DNA of 64,000 nt from CAJQLB01 sp041392065 (GTDB lineage: Bacteria > Bacteroidota > Bacteroidia > Flavobacteriales > Flavobacteriaceae). Under the pieces are notes generated by a model. It was not told where the DNA came from. It saw nothing but the letters and a program-made list of their open reading frames with translations, and ran no database searches. Positions 53,328 through 62,915 of this stretch are shown here, one piece after another (within the stretch, counting starts at the first letter, position 1; each line of letters begins with the position of its first letter). Where the stretch lies: assembly GCA_041392065.1 (NCBI GenBank), contig JAWKMU010000004.1:186001-250000 (forward strand), in the 5' to 3' direction. The translations under genes and the position numbers were made by a program.

Positions 53328-53336
53328 ATCTTATTA

Positions 53337-53633
53337 ATGAGTTTACTAACAAACATAAATAAAGCATTCGATCACAGAATTAGATTAGGCATTATGTCTA
53401 TTTTAATGGTGAATGAGTATGCCGATTTTAATACCTTAAAAGAATTACTTGATGCAACAGATGGCAATTTGGCAAGTCATTTAAAAGCTCTTGAAAAAGA
53501 AGATTTTATAGCTATTGAAAAGCAATTTATTGGTAGAAAGCCTAACACACGTTACAGTGCTACAAAAACCGGAACAAAAGCTTTTAAAGAACACATAGAC
53601 GCTTTAGAACGTATCATTAATAAACAGAAATAA
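53337..53633 (+). CDS. Winged-helix transcriptional regulator
   Basis: This 98-residue protein is a single winged helix-turn-helix domain. DHRIRLGIMSILMVNEYADFNTLKELLDATDGNLASHLKALEKEDFIAIEKQF gives the three helices, and RKPNTRYSATKTG gives the wing. It resembles the ArsR/PadR-like HTH_34 group. Without a ligand domain it may sense a small signal or act as a dimer at palindromes. It lies between two matching palindromes and probably represses both transcripts. Confidence 0.85.
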   Translation: MSLLTNINKAFDHRIRLGIMSILMVNEYADFNTLKELLDATDGNLASHLKALEKEDFIAIEKQFIGRKPNTRYSATKTGTKAFKEHIDALERIINKQK

Positions 53634-53649
53634 AAAAATTTATAAATCT

Positions 53650-53666
53650 ACTTTGAATTTCAAAGT
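53650..53666. promoter_or_regulatory. Palindromic operator ACTTTG-N5-CAAAGT, copy 2
   Basis: ACTTTGAA-T-TTCAAAGT is a perfect 17-base palindrome, 16 bases before the ATG at 53683. TACTTTG (53649-53655) at its left end again resembles a -7 box. Arms and spacing equal those of copy 1. Confidence 0.65.
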
Positions 53667-53682
53667 GAAATATTTGTACAAC

Positions 53683-55098
53683 ATGAAACATATAACAGTT
53701 ATTATTGCCTCTATTTTATTTAGCACTTTATTTTACGATCAAAAAATTGGATTGAATCTTTCAATTTTTAGCGTTGTTTGCATTATAACATTAATGATTA
53801 GCAACATCAATAAATTCAAAAATAAAACAACCATTTTTCACACAATTATATATTTACATACAGCAGTGTTGGTGTTTTTTCAACATACAAGCCTATCAAT
53901 ATTGGCAAATATTTTAGCTTTTATAACCTTACTTGGAAGTGTTAGTGAATCTAGATCTTCAATATATGTGCAATGGTATAATGGTCTTTTCACAAGCATA
54001 GCTGGCTATTTTCACAGAATTTTTTATTCAAAGGATGCTCAAAAAAAGCAAATAAAAAAAGACGTTGATGTGTTGCATTTAGCAAAACTTATAGGTGTTC
54101 CATTAGTATTTATGATAGTTTTCATAGTGCTTTACAAAAATGGCAACCCTATTTTTAATGATTTAATTTCAAAAATAAATTTGAGTTTTATAAATCTAAA
54201 ATGGATATTATTTACAGTTTTAGGCTACTTTTTGTTTAGTAATATTTTTAATCCAGTTCAAATAGAATTAGCTACAAATAAAGACTTACAAACTGGTAAC
54301 ATTTTACATCAAACTGAACTTTTTTCAACAGATATATTAGCAAAAGAAAAGCAACTAGGTACAGTTTTATTATTTTTTCTCAATATTCTAATTGTTTTCT
54401 ATTTAACAACAGATATCATTTCACTTAAAACAATAAATTGGTCTGAAGCACATGTTGTTTCAAGCCAAGTCCATAATGGGATAAATGCATTAATAGCTTC
54501 AATTGCGATAGCAATTATTATTATACTTTACTTCTTTAGAGGAAACTTAAACTTTTATGAGGAGAATAAGATACTTAAGAACTTAGCCTATGTTTGGATT
54601 ATTCTAAATGTACTACTTGTTATATTAATTACATTAAAGAACTATAATTATATAATTTCGTTTGGACTAACCTACAAGCGTATTGGTGTTAAAATTTACC
54701 TCTTTTTAACCCTTGCTGGTTTAATTACTACCTTTTTAAAGGTATCAAAAGTTAAAAACCTTTGGTTTTTGTTCAGAGTAAATACGCAAATAGCATTTGT
54801 TTTATTAGTAGTTTTAAGTATTATAAATTGGGATTACTCCATTACAAAATACAATATTAATCATGCTCAATCTTTAGACCTTGATTACTTGATTACTTTA
54901 TCAGAAAACAATGCTGAGTTACTTAATGAATATAGAAAGGCAAACAATCTTAGTTCTAATCAAAACAAAAAGATAATTACTAAATATCAAGACTATTTAA
55001 AAGATGTAAATGATAGAAATTGGCAAGAATACACATATTCTAATTTTGAATTAAAAGCGATTACTAAAACCTCAAGAAATCATGAATATACTAAGTAA
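53683..55098 (+). CDS. DUF4153/DUF4173-type integral membrane protein
   Basis: This 471-residue protein has about ten to twelve membrane helices. The DUF4153-like pattern includes WILFTVLGYFLFSNIF, then LNILIVFYLTTDIISL and FGLTYKRIGVKIYLFLTL near the C-terminal part. Such genes commonly follow a small HTH regulator in Flavobacteriaceae. Its role in the envelope is unknown. The start is ATG 53683; the longer frame from TTG 53653 would begin inside the operator. Confidence 0.8.
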   Translation: MKHITVIIASILFSTLFYDQKIGLNLSIFSVVCIITLMISNINKFKNKTTIFHTIIYLHTAVLVFFQHTSLSILANILAFITLLGSVSESRSSIYVQWYNGLFTSIAGYFHRIFYSKDAQKKQIKKDVDVLHLAKLIGVPLVFMIVFIVLYKNGNPIFNDLISKINLSFINLKWILFTVLGYFLFSNIFNPVQIELATNKDLQTGNILHQTELFSTDILAKEKQLGTVLLFFLNILIVFYLTTDIISLKTINWSEAHVVSSQVHNGINALIASIAIAIIIILYFFRGNLNFYEENKILKNLAYVWIILNVLLVILITLKNYNYIISFGLTYKRIGVKIYLFLTLAGLITTFLKVSKVKNLWFLFRVNTQIAFVLLVVLSIINWDYSITKYNINHAQSLDLDYLITLSENNAELLNEYRKANNLSSNQNKKIITKYQDYLKDVNDRNWQEYTYSNFELKAITKTSRNHEYTK

Positions 55099-55480
55099 TA
55101 TAGGAAGGTCATCTCTTTTAGCAGCTTTTTTATTTTGGATTATTAACCTAGCTCATGACTTTAATTTTGATTATTTTCCATATATATTTTTATCCCTAAT
55201 CCCTATATACCTTTGCTGTGCCATTGTTATTTTGTTTACAATTTGTCCAATATATTGGTTTTCAGTAAGTGAACTGTTTAACAAACAACAAATTTTTAAA
55301 ACCTATTTTCCAATATATGCTATAATAATGTTCGTTTTATGTAGTTATGGGATTTTTAAAGCTCAAACAAGTATTTTTGCTATAAGTTTTTTTGTTTCAG
55401 CTTATATAACTACTCTCCATTCTTGGGTTTGGTTTGCTAAACCTAAAAAACTCAATGACCAAACAACTTATTCAACTTAA
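55082..55480 (+). CDS. Small membrane protein of unknown function
   Basis: This 132-residue protein has four hydrophobic segments (SLLAAFLFWIINLAHDF, IFLSLIPIYLCCAIVILFTICPIYWF, YFPIYAIIMFVLCSYGIF, ISFFVSAYITTLHSWVWF). It overlaps the DUF4153 gene by 17 bases, so it is translationally coupled. I do not recognise a family. Confidence 0.65.
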   Translation: MNILSNIGRSSLLAAFLFWIINLAHDFNFDYFPYIFLSLIPIYLCCAIVILFTICPIYWFSVSELFNKQQIFKTYFPIYAIIMFVLCSYGIFKAQTSIFAISFFVSAYITTLHSWVWFAKPKKLNDQTTYST

Positions 55481-55532
55481 ATTATACTAAATAAACTGTC
55501 ATTTAAGTTAAAAAAGAAAACTAAAAGGCTTC

Positions 55533-56162
55533 ATGAAAAAACTATTTAAAATTCTAATTGCTTTAATATTACTCATTGCTCTAAGTATCTACCTTCCAAA
55601 TAAAGTCATTACAAATAATGCCAAGGGAAAAACGTTTACTAATGTTAAGCTCATTCCTAAAAATAAAGTAGGCATTGTTCTTGGCACACCTAAATTTGTA
55701 TCTAATGGGTTAGTCAATCTATTTTACACCTACAGACTTGAAGCTGCAGCTACTTTGTACAAAGCTCAAAAAGTAGACTTTATATTAGCAAGTGGTGATA
55801 ACCTTACGTCTAATGATGAAATAAAAGTTTTTAAAGAAGACCTTATTAAATTAGGCATTCCCGAAGAGAAAATATTTTTAGACTATGCTGGCTTTAGAAC
55901 TCTGGACTCGATGGTTAGAGCAAAAGAAATATTTGGTCAAGAATCTATTACAATTATTTCACAGAAGTTTCATAATGAACGTGCTATCTACCTTGCCAAA
56001 AAATTTGATATAAAAGCTGTTGGTTTTAATGCCAAAGATGTCTCTGAACAATATGGACGTTACACAACAGTACGTGAATATTTGGCAAGAACAAAAGCTG
56101 TTTTAGACATCTTAATAGGTAAAGAACCAAGGTTTTTAGGCGAAAAAATTGAAATTAAATGA
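55533..56162 (+). CDS. SanA/YdcF-like DUF218 membrane protein
   Basis: This 209-residue protein has one N-terminal membrane helix (LFKILIALILLIALSIYL) and a DUF218 domain. It shows VGIVLGTPKF, a YRLEAAATLYKAQKVDFILASGDN stretch, RTLDSMVRAKEIFGQESITIISQKFHNERA and YTTVREYLARTKAVLDIL. This matches SanA, which affects vancomycin permeability and envelope integrity in enterobacteria. It overlaps the DUF2809 gene by four bases. Confidence 0.87.
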   Translation: MKKLFKILIALILLIALSIYLPNKVITNNAKGKTFTNVKLIPKNKVGIVLGTPKFVSNGLVNLFYTYRLEAAATLYKAQKVDFILASGDNLTSNDEIKVFKEDLIKLGIPEEKIFLDYAGFRTLDSMVRAKEIFGQESITIISQKFHNERAIYLAKKFDIKAVGFNAKDVSEQYGRYTTVREYLARTKAVLDILIGKEPRFLGEKIEIK

Positions 56163-56527
56163 CCTTTAAAAAAACATATTTTATACTGTTTATAATTCTG
56201 CTATTAATAGAAATATGCATAGCTTATTTTTTAAATACAGGCTTTATTAGACACACTTTTGGCGATTTTTTAGTGGTCATTTTATTGTACTGTTTTCTTA
56301 AAAGTTTTTTAGGCATTAAGCCAATAACAATGGCTCTTTTAGTGCTCTTTGTTTCTTTTATTATTGAGTTTTTACAACTCACGCCTTTTTTAGAATGGTT
56401 GAATTTGCATAACAACACTCTTGCTCAAACAGTTTTTGGAAACACCTTCCACGTATCAGACTTGGTGGCTTATACTTTAGGAAGTATTTCTATAATAATT
56501 GCTGAATTAAGGTTAAAAACAAACTAA
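56159..56527 (+). CDS. DUF2809 family membrane protein
   Basis: This 122-residue protein has four membrane helices and the family pattern HTFGDFLVVILLYCFLKSFLG, then EFLQLTPFLEWLNLHNN and HVSDLVAYTLGS. It is coupled to the SanA-like gene by a four-base overlap. It converges with the DinB-like gene, overlapping it by four bases. Function is unknown. Confidence 0.82.
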   Translation: MTFKKTYFILFIILLLIEICIAYFLNTGFIRHTFGDFLVVILLYCFLKSFLGIKPITMALLVLFVSFIIEFLQLTPFLEWLNLHNNTLAQTVFGNTFHVSDLVAYTLGSISIIIAELRLKTN

Positions 56528-57108
56528 TTTCTAACCTTTCCTGTAAAAACACTTGCTTTAGAGTTATATGGATTTCCTGAGGTTCGCCTGTGTGTTATAA
56601 TTTGCCCACAATGCCATAAAGCATCAGCAATTGGTCCATTTATTTGGTTCCAGAATGGATATTCTGTGTTTCCGTTTTCTCCCTTAAACACAATTTTAAA
56701 TTGACTTAAATCATCAGTTGATCTAAAAATATCAGCAGCTTGCTTAAGCATATTTAATGTCAATGTTCGCTTTTCACTAAAGCTCATTCCTTCTGTATCT
56801 AAAGGCTCATTCACTTTTTTTAAAGCAGAGTTTAAGATAACATTAGTAAGACCTAAAATGTGATCCACAGTTTCTCCTGTTGTTCTCGCATCTTCACTAG
56901 GTTTAAAAGTTAGATCTTCAGCCCTCAAGCCTTCAGTTGCCCAATAATATCTAAATCCCAATCCATCAATCATTCTTGCAACAACTGTACCTTCGTTATA
57001 TTCTGAAGGATAATCTGAAATTTCATAGTAAGGCAATTCCTTGTTTTGTGAGGTAGATATATTCATAAAAAAAAGTGATAACATAAGAAGTGATAATTTA
57101 AGTTTCAT
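56524..57108 (-). CDS. Exported DinB-like protein
   Basis: This 194-residue protein has a signal peptide (LKLSLLMLSLFFMNISTSQ) and a four-helix DinB/YfiT-like domain. The metal-binding histidines are in GETVDHILGL and in ALWHCGQIITHRRTSG. Exported DinB-like proteins occur in Flavobacteriaceae; their reaction is unknown. It is transcribed alone on the minus strand. Confidence 0.82.
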   Translation of the reverse strand: MKLKLSLLMLSLFFMNISTSQNKELPYYEISDYPSEYNEGTVVARMIDGLGFRYYWATEGLRAEDLTFKPSEDARTTGETVDHILGLTNVILNSALKKVNEPLDTEGMSFSEKRTLTLNMLKQAADIFRSTDDLSQFKIVFKGENGNTEYPFWNQINGPIADALWHCGQIITHRRTSGNPYNSKASVFTGKVRN

Positions 57109-57164
57109 TGGCTTATTTTTTATTGATTTTTGTTAAAGTTATTAATAAAAGCAATATAAAAGTG

Positions 57165-57196
57165 AAATCCCTTCAAAATAGCTTTTGAAGGGATTT
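57165..57196 (-). terminator. Terminator of the susCD operon
   Basis: The perfect arms AAATCCCTTCAAAA (57165-57178) and TTTTGAAGGGATTT (57183-57196) enclose TAGC. The stem is 14 bp. On the minus strand it follows the last gene of the SusC/SusD unit by 96 bases and is followed by CACTTTTATATT. Confidence 0.8.
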
Positions 57197-57292
57197 ACCG
57201 AATTAAGAACCAATTAAATTGGCAACCAACCTTAATCTTAATTCATTCCACTACTCAATATTAATTTATTACAAATTAGTTAGTTTTAAAAT

Positions 57293-58060
57293 TTAAGGGC
57301 ACGTAGATGGAACACTTAACACTCCAGGTGTTGGATTGGATGAACTATTAATTAATTGGCCATTTGGATCATAAATCTGAAAAGAAACTTCCTCATTATA
57401 GGTGTCATTTACATATTCCCATACTAAAGCTGTTGCTCCAACTGGCACAACAAAAGTTGCTGAACCTGTACTGCCACCACCATTAGGAATATTGATAAAA
57501 GTAACAATTCCATCTAAAATTGCATTAATACCTCCTCCTTGCCAACCATCTCCATAAGAATCCTGCATTTCAATAATATATGTTCCAGCTAAAGGAGGAC
57601 AAACTATTGCAGCGTCAAAATTACTTGTAGAAGTCGTTAAATCACCTTTAGAGTCAATAAAAAATGTTTTAAACTTAACTATGTCTCCACCAGTCAAACT
57701 CGAAGTTGTTATACCTAATGCATTAACTACTTCAGTTAAACTAATATTAATATTAGCTGGAAAACTTGAAACATCTGTAACTTTAGAAAACCCTCCATCA
57801 TTAATAGCAGCATGAATTTCACCGCTAGAAGGAACAGCTCCTCCGGACAATGCTACATCTAATATAAAATCAACAATAGAGTTTGAAGGATCTAATAAAT
57901 TATACGTTGAATTTGAACCTGTATTATAAACAGGATAAATTCCATAAGCTTCTCCAATAAACTCTTGATAATCTCTAACTCCATCTTCTAACACATCATT
58001 GCAATTCAAAAAGAAAATTCCAACTACTAGAAGTAAAGCTATATTTTTAATATTTTTCAT
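57293..58060 (-). CDS. Lipoprotein of the SusC/SusD locus
   Basis: This 255-residue lipoprotein (lipobox near FLNC, Cys20) starts MKNIKNIALLLVVGIFF. The middle is beta-rich. The C-terminal domain has TYIIEMQDSYGDGWQGGGINAILDG, a carbohydrate-binding-like or C-type beta-sandwich motif seen in Bacteroidota exoproteins. There is no enzyme motif. It lies 21 bases downstream of susD, so it is probably the surface-exposed third component. I do not know its substrate. Confidence 0.75.
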   Translation of the reverse strand: MKNIKNIALLLVVGIFFLNCNDVLEDGVRDYQEFIGEAYGIYPVYNTGSNSTYNLLDPSNSIVDFILDVALSGGAVPSSGEIHAAINDGGFSKVTDVSSFPANINISLTEVVNALGITTSSLTGGDIVKFKTFFIDSKGDLTTSTSNFDAAIVCPPLAGTYIIEMQDSYGDGWQGGGINAILDGIVTFINIPNGGGSTGSATFVVPVGATALVWEYVNDTYNEEVSFQIYDPNGQLINSSSNPTPGVLSVPSTCP

Positions 58061-58081
58061 AATTCTTTATTTTTTTTATTA

Positions 58082-59548
58082 TTAATTATCCCACCAAAGT
58101 CTTGAAGTCATCGTTTGTCCCGAAGGGACATTTTCCTCATTTGTTGTTAGCTCAGTTTGAGGATATAAACCTCTTCGAGGGAACTCACTTAACTTAGCGT
58201 TATTTGGTAAACTCAAATAAGAAGGGTACTGAAAATCATGTCTTCTAAGATCTACCCAAGTCTCTAAATTCATAGTAAACATTGCCTTATACTTTTCTTC
58301 CATGATTTTTTCCATTGTAATAGTAGTAGCAGTTTCATTAGCAAAGGTTGCTAAATAAGCTGTTATATCAGCCTCAGGAGTACCATTTACAAGTATTGTT
58401 GATCTTAACATATCCATACTTGCTGCAACTGCAGCATTATGAGCAGTTGCAGCTCTGGTTGCATTACCAGATCTCATTGCTGCTTCAGCTTCAATAAATA
58501 ATAATTCAAAATATGTAGCTATTAAAACAGGTGAATCTTGCTTGCCATAGTAAGTGTTAGGTCCAACTGGAGAATATGAAGCACTTCCTGTTGGGTTTCC
58601 ATTAGGCTTACCAACAATTTGTGGAAATATAGCACCACCACTTCCAACTGGAAAAGCAAATAAATCCCAGTAAGCTAATCCTCGTGGATCATTTGTTGAT
58701 AACAATAGATTTACAAAATTTTCTGACGCAATAATTAAGTTATTTGTAAATAAAAGATACCATGGGTTTAAAAAAGCTGTATCAGCCGCATTATAATTCA
58801 TATTATAATTTCCTGCGTTACTATTTAGCCCAGCTGCTTTAGCCGCATCAACATATGTTAACGCCTTTGTTGCAGACCCTGATGGATCTCTTTTACTAAG
58901 GTGATTATTGTATCTCGCCAAAAGTAAATTTGCAGTAGCCTTCCACTTATTTAAATCACCACCAAATACAACATCTTCAGCTCCGACTGTAATCAATGAT
59001 GTTTTATTTAAATCTACAATAGACTCTTGAAGCATTGTAAAAATAACATCGTACAATTGCTCCTGAGAGTCATATGAAGGAGATGTAAAATTAGCAACAT
59101 CTAATGCCTCAGACCATGGTAAATCTCCATATATATCGGTTAAAAACCCTAAACCAGTTGCTGTCATTATTTTAGCTATTCCAACATGTCCCCAAGCCTC
59201 TTGGTTTGGTCCCATTACCTCAATTACTTCCTTTAAATCTCTAAATCCTTTTTGATACATATTTGTAAAAGAACCTGTGAAGTCTTGATTTTGTAAATCA
59301 TACTGGTCTGCTCTAACTCCTGTTGCATGATTTCCTGCAAATGTTTGAACAAATGTACCTGCATATCTGTCCCAGTCAACCCCAAATCTTCCTAAAATAC
59401 TACCTTGCGCTGAAGTTATCAATAATGCAGGTGTACCATTTACAGGGTTGTTTGGATCAACTGAAATTTCTTCTAATGTTAAATCGTCTGTACAATCAGT
59501 AAATAAAACTGAAAGTGATAGTATTGTTATATAAATATATCTTTTCAT
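58082..59548 (-). CDS. SusD/RagB-family nutrient-binding lipoprotein
   Basis: This 488-residue protein has a lipoprotein-like signal ending FTDC. It matches the SusD-like group: NNPVNGTPALLITSAQGS, DIYGDLPWSEAL, RYNNHLSKRDP, and TYFELLFIEAEAAMRSGN near the C-terminus. It sits as a lid on the SusC barrel and captures oligosaccharide or peptide. It is 11 bases downstream of susC. Confidence 0.93.
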   Translation of the reverse strand: MKRYIYITILSLSVLFTDCTDDLTLEEISVDPNNPVNGTPALLITSAQGSILGRFGVDWDRYAGTFVQTFAGNHATGVRADQYDLQNQDFTGSFTNMYQKGFRDLKEVIEVMGPNQEAWGHVGIAKIMTATGLGFLTDIYGDLPWSEALDVANFTSPSYDSQEQLYDVIFTMLQESIVDLNKTSLITVGAEDVVFGGDLNKWKATANLLLARYNNHLSKRDPSGSATKALTYVDAAKAAGLNSNAGNYNMNYNAADTAFLNPWYLLFTNNLIIASENFVNLLLSTNDPRGLAYWDLFAFPVGSGGAIFPQIVGKPNGNPTGSASYSPVGPNTYYGKQDSPVLIATYFELLFIEAEAAMRSGNATRAATAHNAAVAASMDMLRSTILVNGTPEADITAYLATFANETATTITMEKIMEEKYKAMFTMNLETWVDLRRHDFQYPSYLSLPNNAKLSEFPRRGLYPQTELTTNEENVPSGQTMTSRLWWDN

Positions 59549-59559
59549 TTGTCTAGTTT

Positions 59560-62500
59560 TTAAAATCCTATTTTCATATTAAACGTATAACTTTTTGTAG
59601 CTGGAGCTCCAAGAATATCCCATCCTGAAGAGTTACCAGCTCCGTAAGCATTAACTTCTGGATCTTGACCGCTATATTTAGTATCAAGCCATAAATTTTT
59701 ACCAATAACTCCTACTTGCAATGAATGAATTCCAGCCTTTTCAATAAATTTCTTAGGAAAATCATAGCTTAAAGAAATTGTTCTTAAACGTATCCATGAC
59801 GCATCTTCTACAAGTGCCTCATCGTTAAATGAGATTAAGTTTTGATAATAATTATTATCTAAAGGAATAGCAATGTTGTTTGGCAATCCTGTACTTTTTA
59901 CAATACCAGGAATAACAGCAGTTGAAGTTGCAGTTGGGTCACCTGGGTAAAATCTGTTTTCAGTAGTTTTAGAAAGCCCTGCGTAAACCCACCATCCTTC
60001 AGAGTCATTTACTATATCTCCTCCTTTTTTAACCTCAAGTAAAAAATTTAATCCAAACCCTTTATAATTAAAGTTTCCAGACATATTTCCAATCCAATCT
60101 GGATTAGTATCACCAATAATAATATTCTCTGAAGACAACAAAGGATTTCCATTATCGTCAATATAAATATTACCTTGAGGATCTCGATCATATCCAAGAC
60201 CTTTAATTGTACCTGTAGAATAACCAACTTTAGCCACTTTAAATGAAGATGACCAAAACCCTCCGTTAGCGACAGTAATTTCGTCTCCAAATCCTTCCGT
60301 TAGTTCTTTTACAATATTCTTATTCTTAGTAAAGTTAAAATCCAGTCCCCATTTTAACTCACCTAAATCGATTAAATTATTTAAAGAAAGTAAAATTTCA
60401 ACCCCTTTATTATTAATAAGTCCTGAGTTTATTACTGTAGTGCTATAGCCAGTAGTACTTGAAACTGGTACTGTGGCAAATTGATTATCAGTATCTTTAT
60501 CATAATAGGCAACGTCTAAACCTACCTTATTTTCAAACATTTTCATTTCTAATCCAACTTCCCATTCAGTAGAAATTTCTGGTAATAGTTTTGGATTTCT
60601 TGAAATATTAGAAATCGTAAATCTTGGAACACCACTAATATTAACTCCGTCCCTTACATAAACATCTTGTAAGAAATATGGTGGTGCACTTTTACCTACT
60701 TGTGCTAATGAGCCTCTAAGCTTTCCAAAATTTAACCACTTTACATTAGGAATAAGTTTTGAAAAAATTACACCAAGGTTGGCAGAAGGATAAAAATAGC
60801 TGTTATTATCCTTAGGTAATGTAGAAGACCAATCGTTTCTTGCTGTTAAGCCTAAAAATACTATGTCATCATAATCAAAAGTTACTTCTCCAAAGAGACC
60901 AAAAATTCTTTGGTTACTAATGTTGTTAGCTACAGTTACGGTTGTATAATTTGTAATATTTGTAAATCCTCCTAATATTTGCCCTGTTCCTGTGGTAGTT
61001 ATGTTATTAAATTTATTATCAAAAACGTTATTACCAATTAGATAACTCAATCCAATTTTTTCGGTTAAGTCTCCATCTCCGGTAAAAATTAAATCTGAAT
61101 TTAAAATAGTACTTTGGATATTAGTAACCCAGCCATCTCCAGCTCCTCCAGGTCCATTTGGATTTGTCCCATTAGTATTAACTGAAGAAATAGGTCTATA
61201 TGTCTGACGATTATCAGTATAGTTATCTAATCCAAGCTTGTACGAAACATTAAACCATTTAGAAAATGCATAGTTTATATTTACATTACCTAACACCCTA
61301 TTTACTAAACCTTGTTCTTGTTCTTCATTTACTGCCCATAATGGATCAGCAACCGAACCTGAAAACCATGTTTTATTACCTGAGGCATCTTTCCATTTAA
61401 ATGAATTGATATCCCACATATGATGAAAATAACCAAGACCTTGTCCCCAACCACCTCCAAAGCCAGAAGGTGAAACTAATCTTTTAGTTTGTATAAAATT
61501 TGCACTTGCTCCAACATTGAGCTTATCATTTAATTTATAGCTACCATTAAGTAATACAGAAAATCTTTTATTCTCAGAATTTGGAACAATGCCTTCTTCA
61601 TCCGTTTTTGTTATAGAAGTAAAAAATCTTCCATCTTCGTTTGCTCCACTTAAGGCAATATTATTAGTAAGCGAAAAACCTGTTTGAAAAAAGTTCTTAT
61701 AATTATCTTTGTAAAATGGGATTGCTTGCCCACCAACATTCGTAGTTCCATTACCATCGAGATTAGCATTTGTTCCTGCTGGGAAAACTGGGTTTGATGC
61801 ATAACTTGGTCCCCAACTCCAATGAGTTACATTTGAATATGCACCATTTCTTCCTCGTGCAAAAGCATTTTGAAATTCTGGGTATTTATTTGGTTCGCTT
61901 GTAGTATAAGACGATGATATGTCTACATTTAATCTTCCTGTTTGCTTACCTGTTTTGGTCGTAATTAAAATAACACCATTAGCACCTCTTTCTCCATAAA
62001 GTACTGTGGCTGCACCACCTTTTAAAACAGAAACACTAGCAACATTATTAAAATCAATATCAGAACCTCTATTTGCACCAGCAATATTACCACCACCAAA
62101 GGTAGTTGTGTTGTCTATTGGCACACCATCAACAACAAATAGAGCTTGGTTGCTACCGCTTACAGATGAAGACCCTCTAATAATTACATTGGAAGAAGCG
62201 CCAACATCACCTCCAGCACTGGTAATATTAACACCTGAGACTCTACCATTTAAGGAGTTTAGGATATTGGTTTCTGAAGATTTTTCTAACACTTCTGCAT
62301 CTACAGATTCAATAGCGTAACCTACCTTTTTCTTCTCTTTAGAGATTCCTAGTGCAGTCACAACAACTTCATCTAAAACTGCTGCGTCTTCTAGCATTGT
62401 AATATTAATTGTATTGGAACTTCCAATAGTAACTTCTTGGGTTTTTAAACCTACATAAGAAAATACAAGTATACTTCCTGTATTAACCTTAATAGTATAA

Positions 62501-62679
62501 TTTCCGTCAAAGTCAGTCTGGGCACCATTTGTTGTACCCTTTTCAAGAATGTTAACTCCAGGCAACAAACCTCCGAATTCGTCAGTTACTGTTCCTGAAA
62601 TAGTTTTTTCCTGAGCCATTACTGTAGCCATAGAAAATAGCAAGAGTAATGACATGATAAAGTAGTTTCTTACTTTCAT
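59560..62679 (-). CDS. SusC/RagA-family TonB-dependent receptor
   Basis: This 1039-residue outer-membrane importer has a signal peptide (LLLLFSMATVMAQ) and an N-terminal CarboxypepD-reg-like domain (ISGTVTDEFGGLLPGVNIL). A TonB-box-like LDEVVVTALG and a plug follow (VIIRGSSSVSGSNQALFVVDG). The long 22-strand barrel ends YTFNMKIGF. It imports large substrates with the SusD partner. The substrate cannot be read from sequence; no glycoside hydrolase is encoded nearby. Confidence 0.95.
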   Translation of the reverse strand: MKVRNYFIMSLLLLFSMATVMAQEKTISGTVTDEFGGLLPGVNILEKGTTNGAQTDFDGNYTIKVNTGSILVFSYVGLKTQEVTIGSSNTINITMLEDAAVLDEVVVTALGISKEKKKVGYAIESVDAEVLEKSSETNILNSLNGRVSGVNITSAGGDVGASSNVIIRGSSSVSGSNQALFVVDGVPIDNTTTFGGGNIAGANRGSDIDFNNVASVSVLKGGAATVLYGERGANGVILITTKTGKQTGRLNVDISSSYTTSEPNKYPEFQNAFARGRNGAYSNVTHWSWGPSYASNPVFPAGTNANLDGNGTTNVGGQAIPFYKDNYKNFFQTGFSLTNNIALSGANEDGRFFTSITKTDEEGIVPNSENKRFSVLLNGSYKLNDKLNVGASANFIQTKRLVSPSGFGGGWGQGLGYFHHMWDINSFKWKDASGNKTWFSGSVADPLWAVNEEQEQGLVNRVLGNVNINYAFSKWFNVSYKLGLDNYTDNRQTYRPISSVNTNGTNPNGPGGAGDGWVTNIQSTILNSDLIFTGDGDLTEKIGLSYLIGNNVFDNKFNNITTTGTGQILGGFTNITNYTTVTVANNISNQRIFGLFGEVTFDYDDIVFLGLTARNDWSSTLPKDNNSYFYPSANLGVIFSKLIPNVKWLNFGKLRGSLAQVGKSAPPYFLQDVYVRDGVNISGVPRFTISNISRNPKLLPEISTEWEVGLEMKMFENKVGLDVAYYDKDTDNQFATVPVSSTTGYSTTVINSGLINNKGVEILLSLNNLIDLGELKWGLDFNFTKNKNIVKELTEGFGDEITVANGGFWSSSFKVAKVGYSTGTIKGLGYDRDPQGNIYIDDNGNPLLSSENIIIGDTNPDWIGNMSGNFNYKGFGLNFLLEVKKGGDIVNDSEGWWVYAGLSKTTENRFYPGDPTATSTAVIPGIVKSTGLPNNIAIPLDNNYYQNLISFNDEALVEDASWIRLRTISLSYDFPKKFIEKAGIHSLQVGVIGKNLWLDTKYSGQDPEVNAYGAGNSSGWDILGAPATKSYTFNMKIGF

Positions 62680-62828
62680 AAAATAAATTTTTTGGTTATT
62701 AATTTCGTTTCAACCAAAAAAAAAGCTTGAAGTATTTGAAGACTAATTCAGAAATTATAAAACTTCCAATCTATTTTAAAAACAAAGTTTAATGGAAGAT
62801 TAAAATTATTACAACAAGCTTTTGATTG

Positions 62829-62877
62829 ATTGCTATGTAAAGCAATGAATAATATCAGTGAATTTGGGAAATTCCCA
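62829..62877. promoter_or_regulatory. Two palindromes upstream of susC
   Basis: ATTGCT-ATGTAA-AGCAAT (62829-62846) and TGGGAA-A-TTCCCA (62865-62877) lie in the 236-base spacer between the AraC-type gene and susC. Neither is followed by a U-run on the minus strand. They could be protein-binding sites for the adjacent regulator, though AraC proteins usually bind direct repeats. Confidence 0.4.
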
Positions 62878-62915
62878 TAATAGTTAACCAAGTCCGAAGA
62901 TTGTTTACCTGAAAT

